Numbered from the stretch's first letter, positions 25,960-35,099 are shown. The stretch: 64,000 nt of DNA from Nyssa sinensis (GCA_008638375.1 CM018041.1:1736001-1800000), one strand, 5' to 3'. Notes: generated from the letters alone by a model not told the origin. Numbers and translations: made by a program.

Positions 25960-26505
25960 ATGGTGTTTCCTTGTTTTAGTATTACCATTCACAAACTTGT
26001 ACTAAGCTTTTGCAGCTTTATATTATCCCTCGTGGAAGACATTTTCATGGTCGTCCTAAACTCTTGCATCCCTCTACCCAACACAGCATATCTGTCTGAA
26101 GAAGAAGATACCGATGATTGCGCAGTAGAATATCGGCCATCTCCTTCGTTGGTACCAGTACCTGTCCATTTCATAGTCGAATCGATCCAGGAGCGACTCC
26201 CAGTAATTCCATATATTTGCATGCTTCAAAGTTTGGGAACAGGTAAATTAAATTCAGATTGTGCTGTGTGCTTGAAGAGCTTGAAGGCAAATGATGAGGT
26301 TAGAGAGCTTCAAAATTGTACTCATGCATTTCACAAAGAGTGTCTTGATGCTTGGATTAAACAAGGCCAGATAACTTGCCCTTTGTGTAGATCTAAAGTT
26401 GTGTTGCCTGATCAAGGAGAAAAATTGAAGTGTGGAGAAGATCCCTGGAGGATAGAGAGAGTGATTTATTTGTTTGGTGAGGATTATGTTATGGGTACCT
26501 CTTGA
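25960..26505 (+). CDS. RING-H2 zinc finger protein, copy A (intact)
   Basis: 181-residue protein, probably a RING-H2 E3 ubiquitin ligase of the small BRH1/RHA1-like kind. I start it at the ATG at 25960 because the paralogue at 38404 begins at the same place (MGFPCF versus MVFPCF); the 41 codons upstream are low-complexity. The first ~45 residues are hydrophobic and could anchor to membrane. Next come an acidic linker (EEEDTDDC) and the shared motif RPSPSLVPVPVHFI. The RING-H2 finger reads CAVC, then CTHAFHKEC, then CPLC, with all eight zinc ligands present. The C-terminus PWRIERVIYLFGEDYVM is shared with copy D. It belongs to a local cluster of two intact and three broken copies. Substrate unknown. 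Confidence 0.88.
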   Translation: MVFPCFSITIHKLVLSFCSFILSLVEDIFMVVLNSCIPLPNTAYLSEEEDTDDCAVEYRPSPSLVPVPVHFIVESIQERLPVIPYICMLQSLGTGKLNSDCAVCLKSLKANDEVRELQNCTHAFHKECLDAWIKQGQITCPLCRSKVVLPDQGEKLKCGEDPWRIERVIYLFGEDYVMGTS

Positions 26506-27820
26506 TTTTGATGTCTACCATCCAGACCTGTAAGCAAACAAGATAGAGGTAGAATGTCCACAATATGTATATATATGTGTGTCTGTGTGTGTCATTTCTC
26601 TTTTGAATGCTCAAATATATGTTTCTTTGGCTCTTCATCTGCTGTAGAGCTGCATTTTAGTACTGTTTGATTCTGATGAAGCCCAGTGATACAACGGAAA
26701 CTAGGGATAAGTAAAGGCCAATAAGGATTCCATGCAAATTAAGCAGGAGATTGATTCTTAATCCAATCCTATAATATGTGAAGACCACCAAAAAGCAACC
26801 ATTTATAATTACTATAGAAATGTGTCTCATACAATGTTGTGAAGGATCTCTTCTGATCAAGGATGTCAAAGAGATTGCCTGTTCACAAGTATGGATTAAA
26901 AAGAATCAATTACACTGACCACTGAGAAAAACTGCATGTTGTCATGGATATTGAGCTGAGTTACTAAGTTACCCCTTACCAGAATCATTTTTGCAGTTTA
27001 TTATTAACTTCAACACTAAGTTGGAAGCCACACTTGAGAGTTGCATATGACTAACTGAGTGTTCATACTAATGAAAAGATCAAGAGTATCGTTTTAGTCT
27101 AAGACCCAAGTAAATTCACCCATGAAAATGATTTTTTTGGGGGGGGGGGGGGGGGGTCTGCAACCACTACACCAGTTTATGTCAGAAAAAGATAGTTTTT
27201 TTTAAGTAGTCAAAGTTAAAAGAATAGGACATTTACAAATTATTGGCAGAGACGAGACCACTAAAATAGAATAGACTATCAATAAAAGGTGGAGAAGATA
27301 AATTGTCTTCTCCACCATCTCAACAGTCAAAGTTGGCAAGTAATACTATTTTTATTTTGAGATTTTATCAAAAGTTTTGAACTTTTATAAATTAGTCCAT
27401 ATGACTCGTTTAAGAAATTTAATATTTTAAATTCAATTTTCTTAATATATTGAATTTATATAATTTATAGGTGATTACATTTAATCAAAAAATAATAATT
27501 TTATGAGTCCGTGATTACTATAATTTTAATAATATAAAAAATTGTACAAAATACTAACTCATAAAATAATATCTCAAATATTGAAGTTCGTAAACGCAGC
27601 TTTGTATACTTTTCTAAATCACAACTATAAATAGATGACTAATTACTTCAAAATCAGAATTTTCTTAGTATACTTTTATTTCAATTTTTTTTTTAATGTC
27701 AAATGAAGAAATCAATTGGCCATAACCCTCCTTGAGTCGCCGGTGGACCCTCCTTTGATTACGTGAAAGTAACTTTCCCGTTGAATACTCAAAATTTAAA
27801 TGTGATATCACTCCATAAAA
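26506..27820. other. intergenic, shared duplication flanks
   Basis: Downstream of copy A, 26515-26660 is collinear with 30175-30330 downstream of broken copy C, so the duplication covered the 3' UTR. From about 27595 the sequence matches the region upstream of copy D (about 38035-38280), marking the duplicated promoter of broken copy B. A run of 18 G bases lies at 27139-27156. No other gene is seen. Confidence 0.65.
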
Positions 27821-27828
27821 CTTTTACA

Positions 27829-28857
27829 CAATGTTTTCAAAACCAGACCGGACCGGACGGTTCGACCGGTTGAACCGTCGACCGGTCCAAGGAACGGTCC
27901 GGTCGAACCCGAGAAACCGTTTCAACCTCAAAACCGGTCTTAAAAGGCAAAACCGTCCGAACCGGGCGGTTCAACCGGTGAACTGGTCGACCCGTCACTG
28001 GGTCACTGGTTCGGACCGGTTCAGAGATTCTCGTCTCTCTGTCTCTCCAAAAATAGTTGCAAACTCTTGCTTCAGAGATTCTCGTCTCCTCTCTCTAAAA
28101 ATTATGGCTCTCACAAACAGCAGCTCAGCTCTCTCCTCCAATTCTCTCCTCAAACCCCAACCCTTAACAACTTAGTCCAAACCCATTTCTTTCTCTCACC
28201 TCCCCACCAATTCTAACCCTAAACCAAGACCAATCAACCCCATCTCAGCTGTTCATGCCGCCGATCACTCTGCCAACAAGTCATCCAACTTTACCCTGAC
28301 CGCCAACACCACTCCTCCCAGATGGACTCTTGATAATTGGAAATCAAAGCTGGCCCTCCAACTTCTGGAATACCCTGACCAGGTCTAGCTCGACTCTGTC
28401 CTCAAAACCCTGGCATTGTTCCCGCCGATTGTCTTCGCTGGAGAGGCTCGAAGCCTCGAAGACCGACTGGCTCAGGCCGCCGTCGGGGATGCTTTTCTTT
28501 TGCAGGGAGGCGATTGGGCCGAGAGCTTCAACGAATTCAATGCCAACAACATTAAGGACACCTTTCGGGTCCTCCTTCAAATTGGTGTTGTCCTCATGTT
28601 CGGTGGACAAATGCCTGTTATCAAGGTCCTACGCTCTTTCTCTTTGTTTGTTATCTTCCATTTGGCCTTCTTTTTTTTGTGATTTAGAGGAAAAAATATT
28701 TTTTAAATTTAAAATATTAATAATATATATCATTAAATTTATTAATTACATAATTATGACATCACGGTTTGATTCCGGTTGACCCGACGATTAAACCGGT
28801 AAACCGTAATCCGGACAATTTTTCGGTTCGATGAACGGTCCGGTTTTGAAAACATTG
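27829..28857. mobile_element. hAT-like element carrying a DAHP synthase fragment
   Basis: A 1029-bp element with terminal inverted repeats CAATGTTTTCAAAACC at both ends (the right end reads as its reverse complement). The subterminal DNA is rich in CCGGACCGG, CGGTTCGA and AACCGG. It is flanked by 8-bp near-identical repeats CTTTTACA (27821-27828) and CCTTTACA (28858-28865), the size typical of hAT target duplications. The paralogous locus upstream of copy D (about 38265-38290) runs straight through this point without the element and so acts as an empty site. The interior carries no transposase but a captured piece of plastid DAHP synthase. Confidence 0.85.
28104..28625 (+). pseudogene. captured fragment of plastid type-II DAHP synthase
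   Basis: From ATG at 28104 one reading frame gives a plastid transit-peptide-like start (MALTNSSSALSSNSLL), then [34 protein letters not shown] and [15 protein letters not shown], ending [10 protein letters not shown] at a GT splice-donor position (28626). This is the N-terminal part of plant 3-deoxy-D-arabino-heptulosonate 7-phosphate synthase, the entry enzyme of the shikimate pathway. The frame has stops at 28173 and 28383. The conserved metal-binding Cys of GGDCAESF is replaced by Trp. The rest of the enzyme is absent, so this is a non-functional captured exon. Confidence 0.9.
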
Positions 28858-28896
28858 CCTTTACATCACTAGACTTTTGCTTCCTGTCGTACACTA

Positions 28897-28898
<2 letters not shown>

Positions 28899-28942
<44 letters not shown>
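28899..28942. repeat. (TA)n microsatellite
   Basis: TA run of about 44 bases just upstream of broken RING copy B. Confidence 0.95.
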
Positions 28943-28943
<1 letters not shown>

Positions 28944-29011
28944 CCCCAATGTACAGAAAACGACACACTTCTCTCCATTTCTCTCTCCTGCCACCGTTGG
29001 CTTCACTTTTC

Positions 29012-29179
29012 ATGGGTTTCACTTGTTTTACCATTGCTATTTCAAAGCTCGTATCGCTAACCCTACAAGCCCGTCTATCAGACCTCCACAAAGCAATTCT
29101 AATGGTGTTACACTCTCATCTCTCCCTACTGATCAGCAAAACATATTCATTTCATGAACAGAAAACCCGTGATATCTGA
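29012..29179 (+). pseudogene. RING-H2 copy B, N-terminal fragment only
   Basis: Starts MGFTCFTIAISKLV and ends ISKTYSFHEQKTRDI followed by stop. This matches residues 1-55 of intact copy D (38404), including the SKTYSFHEQKT stretch. At the point where copy D continues into SPEYHPSPSLVP, this copy runs into a repeat (29180 onward) with no RING domain. The upstream promoter region is also D-like but interrupted by the hAT-like element at 27829-28857. Confidence 0.85.
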
Positions 29180-29706
29180 TGTAGAACAAGTGACAGAGAC
29201 TTTTGAAGCACAATAAAAACGTTTCAAGACTCGTTCTAAAAAAAAGTATTAGTAAGCATAGAGTTTGTCTTTTAGGAACGGAGACCCTATTTTGACTCAA
29301 AACGACGAGACGGACAATACTCATAACTTTGCCATGACCCAACAACTTCGTTTGGGCCTTCAATTTCACTTTTTTTTTTTCATTTATAGTAATTTTATTT
29401 TGCACAATTACTTTGTTTAGGAAAATCCAAATTAACTTTTACTTGTGGTTATAATTTCCTACTATCATAAGATTTTTAGTTTTCTAAAAAGCCCAAATTT
29501 TTATTAATTTCAATTTTTTTCCCCTTTTTACAATTATTATAGGTTTCTAATTGTAATAGGATTAATATAAGGAATTAAAAAATTTCTATTCAGATTACTA
29601 GTAGTCTTAACCTATATAAATTATGTAAGTTAGTCTTTATTTTTCAGATAATCAATATTATATTTCTATTTAAAAATTTAAGGTTTGTTCTTTTTATATA
29701 AGAAGT
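29180..29706. repeat. LTR-like repeat between broken RING halves, copy 1
   Basis: Diverged but collinear with 43650-44130. Both contain ACAAGT...AACGTTT/AAACTGTTTTAAG, a TTTAGG(C)CTTC-like stretch, TATAGTAATTTT, GTTTA.GAAAAT, and TTCTTAACCTATA.AAAT near the right end. In both places it lies immediately 5' of a C-terminal RING fragment. The layout resembles a solo LTR, but its exact ends and target duplication could not be fixed. Confidence 0.5.
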
Positions 29707-29717
29707 CCCGTGTGTTA

Positions 29718-30125
29718 GTCGTCTTAAGCTTTTGCATCCCTCTACCCAACACGGCATATCAATATGAAGAAGAAGAAGATACAGATGACTGTGCAGTAGA
29801 ATATCGGCCATCTCCTTCGTTGGTACCAGTCCCTGTCCATTTCATATTCGAATCGATCAAGGAGAAACTCCCAGTAATTCAATATAATTGCATGCTTAAA
29901 TGTTTAGGAACAGGCAAAGTAAATTCCATTTGTGCCGTATGCTTGAAGGCAAATGATGAGGTTAGAGAGCTTCAAAATTGTACTCATTCATTTCATGGAG
30001 AGTCTCTTGATGCTTGGATTAAACAAGGCCAGTTAACTTGCCCTTTGTGTAGATCTAAAGTTGTGTTGCCTGATCAAGCAGAAAATTTGAAGTGTGGAGG
30101 AGATCCCTGGAGGAGAGAAGAGTGA
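29718..30125 (+). pseudogene. RING-H2 copy C, C-terminal fragment with lesions
   Basis: Very similar to intact copy A from CIPLPNTAY onward (EYRPSPSLVPVPVHFI, RELQNCTHSFH, CPLCRSKVVLPDQ), but with three defects. It lacks the first ~45 codons. A 9-base deletion removes KSL between the first and second zinc-ligand pairs. The RING ligand Cys in HKEC is Ser (HGES). A 1-base deletion near 30115 shifts the frame, so it ends PWRREE instead of PWRIERVIYLFGEDY. Similarity to copy A continues past the stop to about 30330. Copies B and C together look like a chimera of two different paralogues joined at the repeat. Confidence 0.85.
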
Positions 30126-30226
30126 TTTATTTGTTTGGTGAGGATTATGTTATGGGTACCTCTTGATTTATATGTTTACCATCCAGACCTGTAAGCAAAC
30201 AAGATAGAGGTAGAATGTCCACAAAA

Positions 30227-30266
<40 letters not shown>

Positions 30267-30380
30267 TACTTCCCTTTTGAATGCTCAACTATATGTTTCT
30301 TTGACTCTTCATCTGCTGCAGAGCTGCATTGCCAGTTCATGTCTGAATAAGAGATACTCTTCGGTTCTGTTACAGCGGGA

Positions 30381-30566
30381 AACAGTGTGCTCTTCGAACA
30401 ACATTTGTCATATTTAGTATATCTCATTAAAAAAATTGAATCAAATTATACGTTATATAATATTATTAAAATAACAATGTGCTTTTCGAATAACACTTTG
30501 TCATATTTAGTATATCTCATTAAAAAAATTGAATCAAATTATACATTATACAATATTATTAAAAAA
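30381..30566. repeat. two-copy tandem duplication, ~92-bp unit
   Basis: Units 30381-30472 and 30473-30566 share AACA.TGTGCT.TTCGAA, TCATATTTAGTATATCTC and TTGAATCAAATTATAC with few differences. Non-coding. Confidence 0.85.
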
Positions 30567-30648
30567 AGGTACATTGTCATGTCAACAGCCAAATTTTGGT
30601 TCCTCATATTTCATCCATGAAACCAGAGCTTCAACCATTATTGGTTCT

Positions 30649-31375
30649 TGATACGCCAAAAAATACCCCACCACTATGGGGACGACACGAGTACTGAGCA
30701 TCCAGAGCTCGTTAGAGCTTGCGCCTCAAGAGGTGGCAAAGACATGCCTCCAGAGGTGGCAGAGATGTACCTCTAGAGCTGAGCCAGAATCTCCATCCAG
30801 AGCTCACCAGAGCCAACGCCTCTAGAGGTGGCAAAGACATGCCTCCAGAGGTGGCAAAGACGTGCCTCCAGAGACGGCAGAGCCAAGCCCCCAGAGGTAG
30901 GCCTCCAGAGGTAAGCCTTCAGAGGTGTGTACTACAGACCTCGTAGTAAGAAGGAGTTCCGAACTGGTCATCGCCTATCATAAACTTCCGACCTCGAAAC
31001 AAGGAAGCATGACGCAATATGGAAACTGTCACCGTCTGACAAACAGTGAACTTTAGCCCTGCTTTGCAGGGCTTTTAGCCTTGCAAAGCGGCACAACAAG
31101 TGGAAAATGACGTAGATGGACATCATGAAATGCCCACCGCTTGATGACAGCTAATGAAAGAGTTCATCAGCTTATAAATATCACCTTCAAGGTACGCATA
31201 AGATATAGATATTCTTTTACATAGAATTATCTTCCATAAAAACTCTGACCATGGACTAACTTCCTCATCGGAGTGGCTACCGCCGGAGCCATCCCGACGG
31301 CCCTCTAACTCTCTTTTTTCAGAGTTTATAGTGACGAGGAACGGATCTCCGGCAAGTCAGAAAAATGCAGCATCA
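30649..31375 (+). repeat. 5' LTR (727 bp)
   Basis: Begins TGATACGCCAAAAAATACCC and ends AATGCAGCATCA. It contains CCTCCAGAGGTGGCAAAGAC minisatellite units (one more than the 3' LTR) and a TATAAATA box at 31173-31180, likely part of the promoter. It also carries an extra hairpin-like CCCTGCTTTGCAGGG segment near 31060 that the 3' LTR lacks. Confidence 0.93.
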
Positions 31376-31378
31376 GCT

Positions 31379-31396
31379 TGGCGCCGTCTGTGGGAA
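31379..31396 (+). other. primer-binding site
   Basis: TGGCGCCGTCTGTGGGAA lies three bases inside the left LTR boundary. TGGCGCCGT is complementary to the 3' end of plant tRNA-Asp, used by many Ty3/gypsy-type elements; the tRNA assignment is inferred. Confidence 0.8.
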
Positions 31397-31769
31397 ACGA
31401 CAGTCAAATCTGCTTCGTTTCCTAAATTTTTCTCTATATTACTTGATGATGATTATTTAAGTTCTTTCAAATTCATTCTAACCCGTGAATATTATTGCAG
31501 AGAAATCCCATAGTGTTTTCTTCTGCAGGGTTCTACACCTGAATCGAGATCAAACTCTCTCTCTCTCACACTAAAAATTCGATAGATCTCCATATTGGCT
31601 TTCTCTAAAATATCTATACGATATATCTCTCTCTCTAAAAAACATAACATAAAAACCCTCTTGTTATTTTTCTTTTCTCCAGAGACGTTGCCCCAACTGT
31701 GCAATTGAATCAAAATTAATGCCTTGCAGTGCTAGATCTTGAGCTGCTAATCGAAAAATAACGACAATT

Positions 31770-31951
31770 ATAGGGCGTTGCTGTTTTACAGGTGGCTCGC
31801 CGATCTGTTCCCTCAATCGATGCTGGGCGTCGTGGAGAATGAGCCGAGGGAGGATGGGAACGGCATGCTTATGCTCATCAATTTATCAAAGCTAAACCCT
31901 TTGTATTTGGATATGAATAGGATTCATCCCTGTTTCCATCCTGAAGGCAAG
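31770..31951 (+). pseudogene. captured XRN 5'-3' exoribonuclease fragment
   Basis: After an apparent decayed MGV start, the frame reads [26 protein letters not shown] and [15 protein letters not shown]. These are the N-terminal signature of XRN2/3/4-type exoribonucleases ([34 protein letters not shown]). The catalytic acidic residues of XRN lie further on and are absent. The piece corresponds to the first exon region of a plant XRN gene; the sequence after GK is unrelated. Confidence 0.88.
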
Positions 31952-31975
31952 GAAAAGACTGGCAAATAATGAAAT

Positions 31976-32340
31976 CTGACCAACTTGAGATTCGCTTCTC
32001 TCGGACGGTCCTATCAAAAGGGGTTTCATTCTACAAATCTCTAGAAGCCCTGGACAATGGAGTTTTGCTAATTCATCTGGCCATTGCCTTATTTGCGCTT
32101 GAAGCAATTGAAAGTAGCAGTCAGAGAATCGGCTGGATCTATGCTGTTTCTCTCTTTTGCTCGACATCCCGTGATGTACAAATTGGGTGTTTCATATGCA
32201 CGCAATCCAGCTCCTCGAGAAGCTGATTTTGATCTGAGAAACATCCAAGAAACTTACAAATTCTTGCAGTCTCTCTCATATATCTTACCGTCGCAAATGA
32301 CGGCACGATCACGATCCCTCTCTTTGGTCCTCTTCTGAGT
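31976..32340 (+). pseudogene. probable captured host sequence, unidentified
   Basis: A stretch with coding-like composition between the XRN and L39 pieces. One frame reads LKQLKVAVRESAGSMLFLSF and then FDLRNIQETYKFLQSLSYIL; an overlapping frame is also open. I do not recognise a family. Its place among identified gene fragments suggests another captured exon or exons. Confidence 0.35.
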
Positions 32341-32397
32341 GCCATGGATTTTGGTGCAACGCTGTTTTGGTTCTATTCGTACTGTACCTGGCTTTTT

Positions 32398-32530
32398 ATG
32401 CCAAGAAGAACCTCAAGAAGAAACTGGCCCAGAAGGTGAAATAGAACTGCCTTGTCCCCATTGGATCCGTGTGAGGACCAGCAACCCCAACGAACAAAAA
32501 TAAAAATTCGGGGACCAGGACACATGTTGG
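32398..32530 (+). pseudogene. captured ribosomal protein L39 (eL39) copy
   Basis: From ATG at 32398 the sequence follows RPL39: MP, then LKKKLAQKV (family IKKKLAKKM), then PHWIRVRTSNP (family PHWIRMRTDNT), then a diverged tail ending RTHVGL (family RRTKLGF). It has a deletion near the start, an in-frame TAG at 32442 and a 1-base deletion near 32460. Because eL39 is only 51 residues, the fragment spans nearly the whole coding sequence. It is non-functional. Confidence 0.72.
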
Positions 32531-32656
32531 GCTAGCCGTATGCTTCTCTACTCCAAAGTGAAAAACTGGCCTTTGGGTCTTGCTACTCTGAGATTTTTGT
32601 TCAATCTCTGCTTTGTTTATATAGAGACCTATATTTCTCATTCTTATAGACCGTTA

Positions 32657-32965
32657 ATGGATCCTCAACCAGAACCAGTGAGTTACGTATGTGAAGCTTG
32701 CGGTGACTTTTATGGTGCAGGTCCGTACAGATCCGTAAAAGGGCTTAGCACGAGACCTGCGGCTAGTTCCGATGAAATCCAATCACGGATTGATCTGATG
32801 CATACGGACTTGGCTGAAGAATTTATTAAGATTGAATACATATTCGAACAATGGCAGGCGAGGAGAAACACAATAAATCTTTTGCAAGAACAGCCACCTA
32901 GCCAATTTTCAAGCTGTTGTAGAAGGCATGAGCTCTGCACAGAGATCCAAGCTGATAGTCACTAG
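32657..32965 (+). CDS. chimeric frame: RPB12 start fused to Bet1-like SNARE
   Basis: An open frame from ATG at 32657 encodes about 102 residues. It begins MDPQPEPVSYVCEACG, the N-terminus of plant RNA polymerase subunit RPB12/RPABC4 (MDPQPEP.SYVCGDCG). It continues in frame with GAGPYRSVKGLSTRPAASSD and IQSRIDLMHTDL, which resembles the N-terminal part of plant Bet1-like Qc-SNAREs (YRSREGLSTR..SSEEIQLRIDPMH.DL). The tail is unrecognised. Neither the RPB12 zinc ribbon nor the SNARE/transmembrane part is complete. The frame is also open upstream to 32540. Whether it is expressed is unknown; it may simply be a captured fusion. Confidence 0.6.
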   Translation: MDPQPEPVSYVCEACGDFYGAGPYRSVKGLSTRPAASSDEIQSRIDLMHTDLAEEFIKIEYIFEQWQARRNTINLLQEQPPSQFSSCCRRHELCTEIQADSH

Positions 32966-33775
32966 CTTGTGAATACATAAAGTTCAGATAGTAGATCCCT
33001 GGAGTAGTATTACTATTGAGGGAGAGATTCCCATGGTACCAGGAAGGCATGATAACAAAACTTGATTTCAGATCAGAACTTCATCTCTATAGATCTCAAG
33101 AAGCTCAGTCACGAGCTAGTTTTAATCATGCAGAAAACCAGCCGTTATGATAAAACGCATCATCTGCCTCCATCCAACAACGATATAAAGTTCATCACTA
33201 AATGCCTCTTCAACACCACAGAACAGACTTTGAAAGAGACCTTGCTTGCGGTCACAGGGTGTTGAGAAGCTTCTTAGATGATAAAGAAATTGTGATGAAG
33301 GCTGAACTGTTCCAGCAAGTTCTCTACACTTCGGCTCTGGCAAGTATACTGCACACTTCAGAACTGGCTCTCCAAACACTGGCTCCTCCAGAGCTCATCA
33401 AGAGCTCCTCCAGAGCTAGCTCCTCAAGCATTAGCTAACATCGCCTCGAGGGCACGATGGAGTTGTGTAGATAGAGATAATGAATTGTGATTGTATACCT
33501 CCAAATCTTTTTCTTAAAGAAAAAGTAATTACCAGTGGTTTTTTCTATAACCAGTGAACTCTCGGAAGATGGCTGCAGATTTCTCTGAGTGGCAGTCCCT
33601 GCTATAGGCCATCATCGCAGTCACTGCTACCATCCTCATCGTGGGGACATCTTCCACAGAATGAATCTAAACTCTTGTAGTGATTCCCATCTTGAGAGAT
33701 TGCTACTGCAGTATCTCAATTTGCAAAGCTGTTCTGTTACATTACTACTCATGAGCCTCAAAAACTGACATACAG
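32966..33775 (+). other. unidentified internal segment of the LTR element
   Basis: Contains several short open frames (33062-33265 and 33202-33438) and a short ATG frame at 33568 (MAADFSEWQSLL, then stop) followed by a hydrophobic stretch. No family is recognised. CCAGAGCT-type repeats related to those in the LTR occur at 33340-33430. Confidence 0.4.
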
Positions 33776-33940
33776 TATTATCTAGCAATTCCAGTGTTTA
33801 TTGTTGGACCGATCAAGTTTTTGGAGAGGAGTTGGTTTCACTAGAAGGCAAGCATGGATCAATTTCGAAAGTCTGTGCTCCGTGGTCTTGACCCCGGACC
33901 TAATTATTCCAAATTCATGGATGAGTACAGTTCGAAATAG
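33776..33940 (+). pseudogene. captured DUF4220-family fragment
   Basis: The frame reads YYLAIPVFIVGPIKFLERSW, an in-frame TAG, then KASMDQFRKSVLR and DPGPNYSKFMDEYSSK, stop. This matches the plant DUF4220/DUF594 membrane-protein signature (IxGIIKYGERTW..ASLD.FR.SML, then DPGPNYAKFMEEY). Only this short piece is present, with one nonsense codon. Confidence 0.72.
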
Positions 33941-34090
33941 CTGACCCATCCAGATCTGGCACGTCAAGAGCTGAACCCGTCCAGCGCTGATACCTCTGAC
34001 CCATCCAGAGCTGGTACCTCAAGAGCTGACCCCTCCAGAGTTGGTTTAAAAAAAAAATAGCTGACCCCTCCAGACGAAAATGACCTATAC
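33941..34090. repeat. CCAGAGCT(GG)-type minisatellite inside the element
   Basis: Repeats of GCTGACCC.TCCAGAG and CCAGAGCTGGTACCTCAAGA. The same CCAGAGCT / CCTCCAGAG words recur in both LTRs, linking this block to the LTR-derived repeat. Confidence 0.6.
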
Positions 34091-34924
34091 AGGTATCTAT
34101 CTATTATTGAAGATGAAAGCTTTTGAAATATCACAGCCTGCACTTGATCCCATTAAATCAGGGGTGCATCATCAAATTACTGTACGTAGGAGGCAATCAA
34201 GAGTGCACAAAGCTTATCTACTCTGTTAAGAGATCAGCAGTGCTTCCATATAGATCGGTGCTTGCGCAGTTTGGTGCTTTTATAAATTCTATGTGGAGCA
34301 ACACATCTTACAAACTTATGGACCTTTGGCACGCGTTCAAGAGTGTTGTGGCAGTAGTCATGACTACTGCACAGGTTTTCACTGCTGTGGTGTCATGTGC
34401 AAAGGCTGTTATGCTAATTCATGTTTCCTGATCTATTGAGTATTAAAACTAGGGATGAAGTTGATCCGTTGTGTGGTTTTGTGCCGCTTGTTAATAACGG
34501 TGGGTGTGTACAAAAAAAAAAAAAAAAAAATCACGGTATATATTTTGGTAAGGGAGACAATTATGGATACAAAATGGTGGTTGCACTATCAAGAACGAGC
34601 AAATAACACTTCCGTTTTTTGCTGTTCACGCATATGGTGGTGTTGGGTATATTGAACACAGTTGGAATGTGCGTGGACCATGCTTGTGCTTGTGGCTTTA
34701 TAGAAAAGAAAAAGAGAGAAAACAAATATAAGGACGGGGCGGTCAGTGCTGCTGCTACGTGCTGACATTATTGGGACGTATAGTATATTTTGCGCGAAGA
34801 AGAGTCTAACAAAAGTGATTGTCTTCTCTGCTTCTACGTACACATCGTCAGCTTTGAAATTTATACCAATAGAGTTCATTAGCATTGCTTGCATGCTGAC
34901 AAAAAAAAAAAAGGAGTTTTGGAA

Positions 34925-35050
34925 TTATTGCAGATTAATGGCTGCTATAGTATGGTCTCTTTGCCAGAGGATGGGATTGGAAGATTGAGCTCCCTTCAGA
35001 ATTTGGTCGTTGAGCGCTGTCATAATATCATTTCTTTATCAAGAGGGATT
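34925..35050 (+). pseudogene. captured leucine-rich repeat (NLR-type) fragment
   Basis: After a possible splice acceptor (TTATTGCAG at 34925-34933) the frame reads LLQINGCYSMVSLPEDGIGR, then LSSLQNLVVERCHNIISLS. The spacing of L..L.I..C..L.SLP and SLQ.L.V..C matches LRR units of CC-NBS-LRR disease-resistance proteins. Only about two repeats are present, with no NB-ARC domain. Confidence 0.6.
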
Positions 35051-35099
35051 TCTATCTATCAGCAGATCTTGTTTTTCATCGATTGGGAGTCAGATGTTA

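Noticed and set aside
27289..27318. Small hairpin GGTGGAGAAGA / TCTTCTCCACC
   Set aside because: Arms of about 11 bases are too short to stand out from chance in this window.
30719..30946. Repeat-rich open frames in the two LTRs (also 36175-36518)
   Set aside because: They result from the CCTCCAGAGGTGGCAAAGAC minisatellite units in the LTRs, not from protein conservation.
34123..34431. 102-codon plus-strand open frame inside the LTR element
   Set aside because: It may be another captured fragment, but I recognise no family and alternative frames look equally likely, so no separate gene is called.
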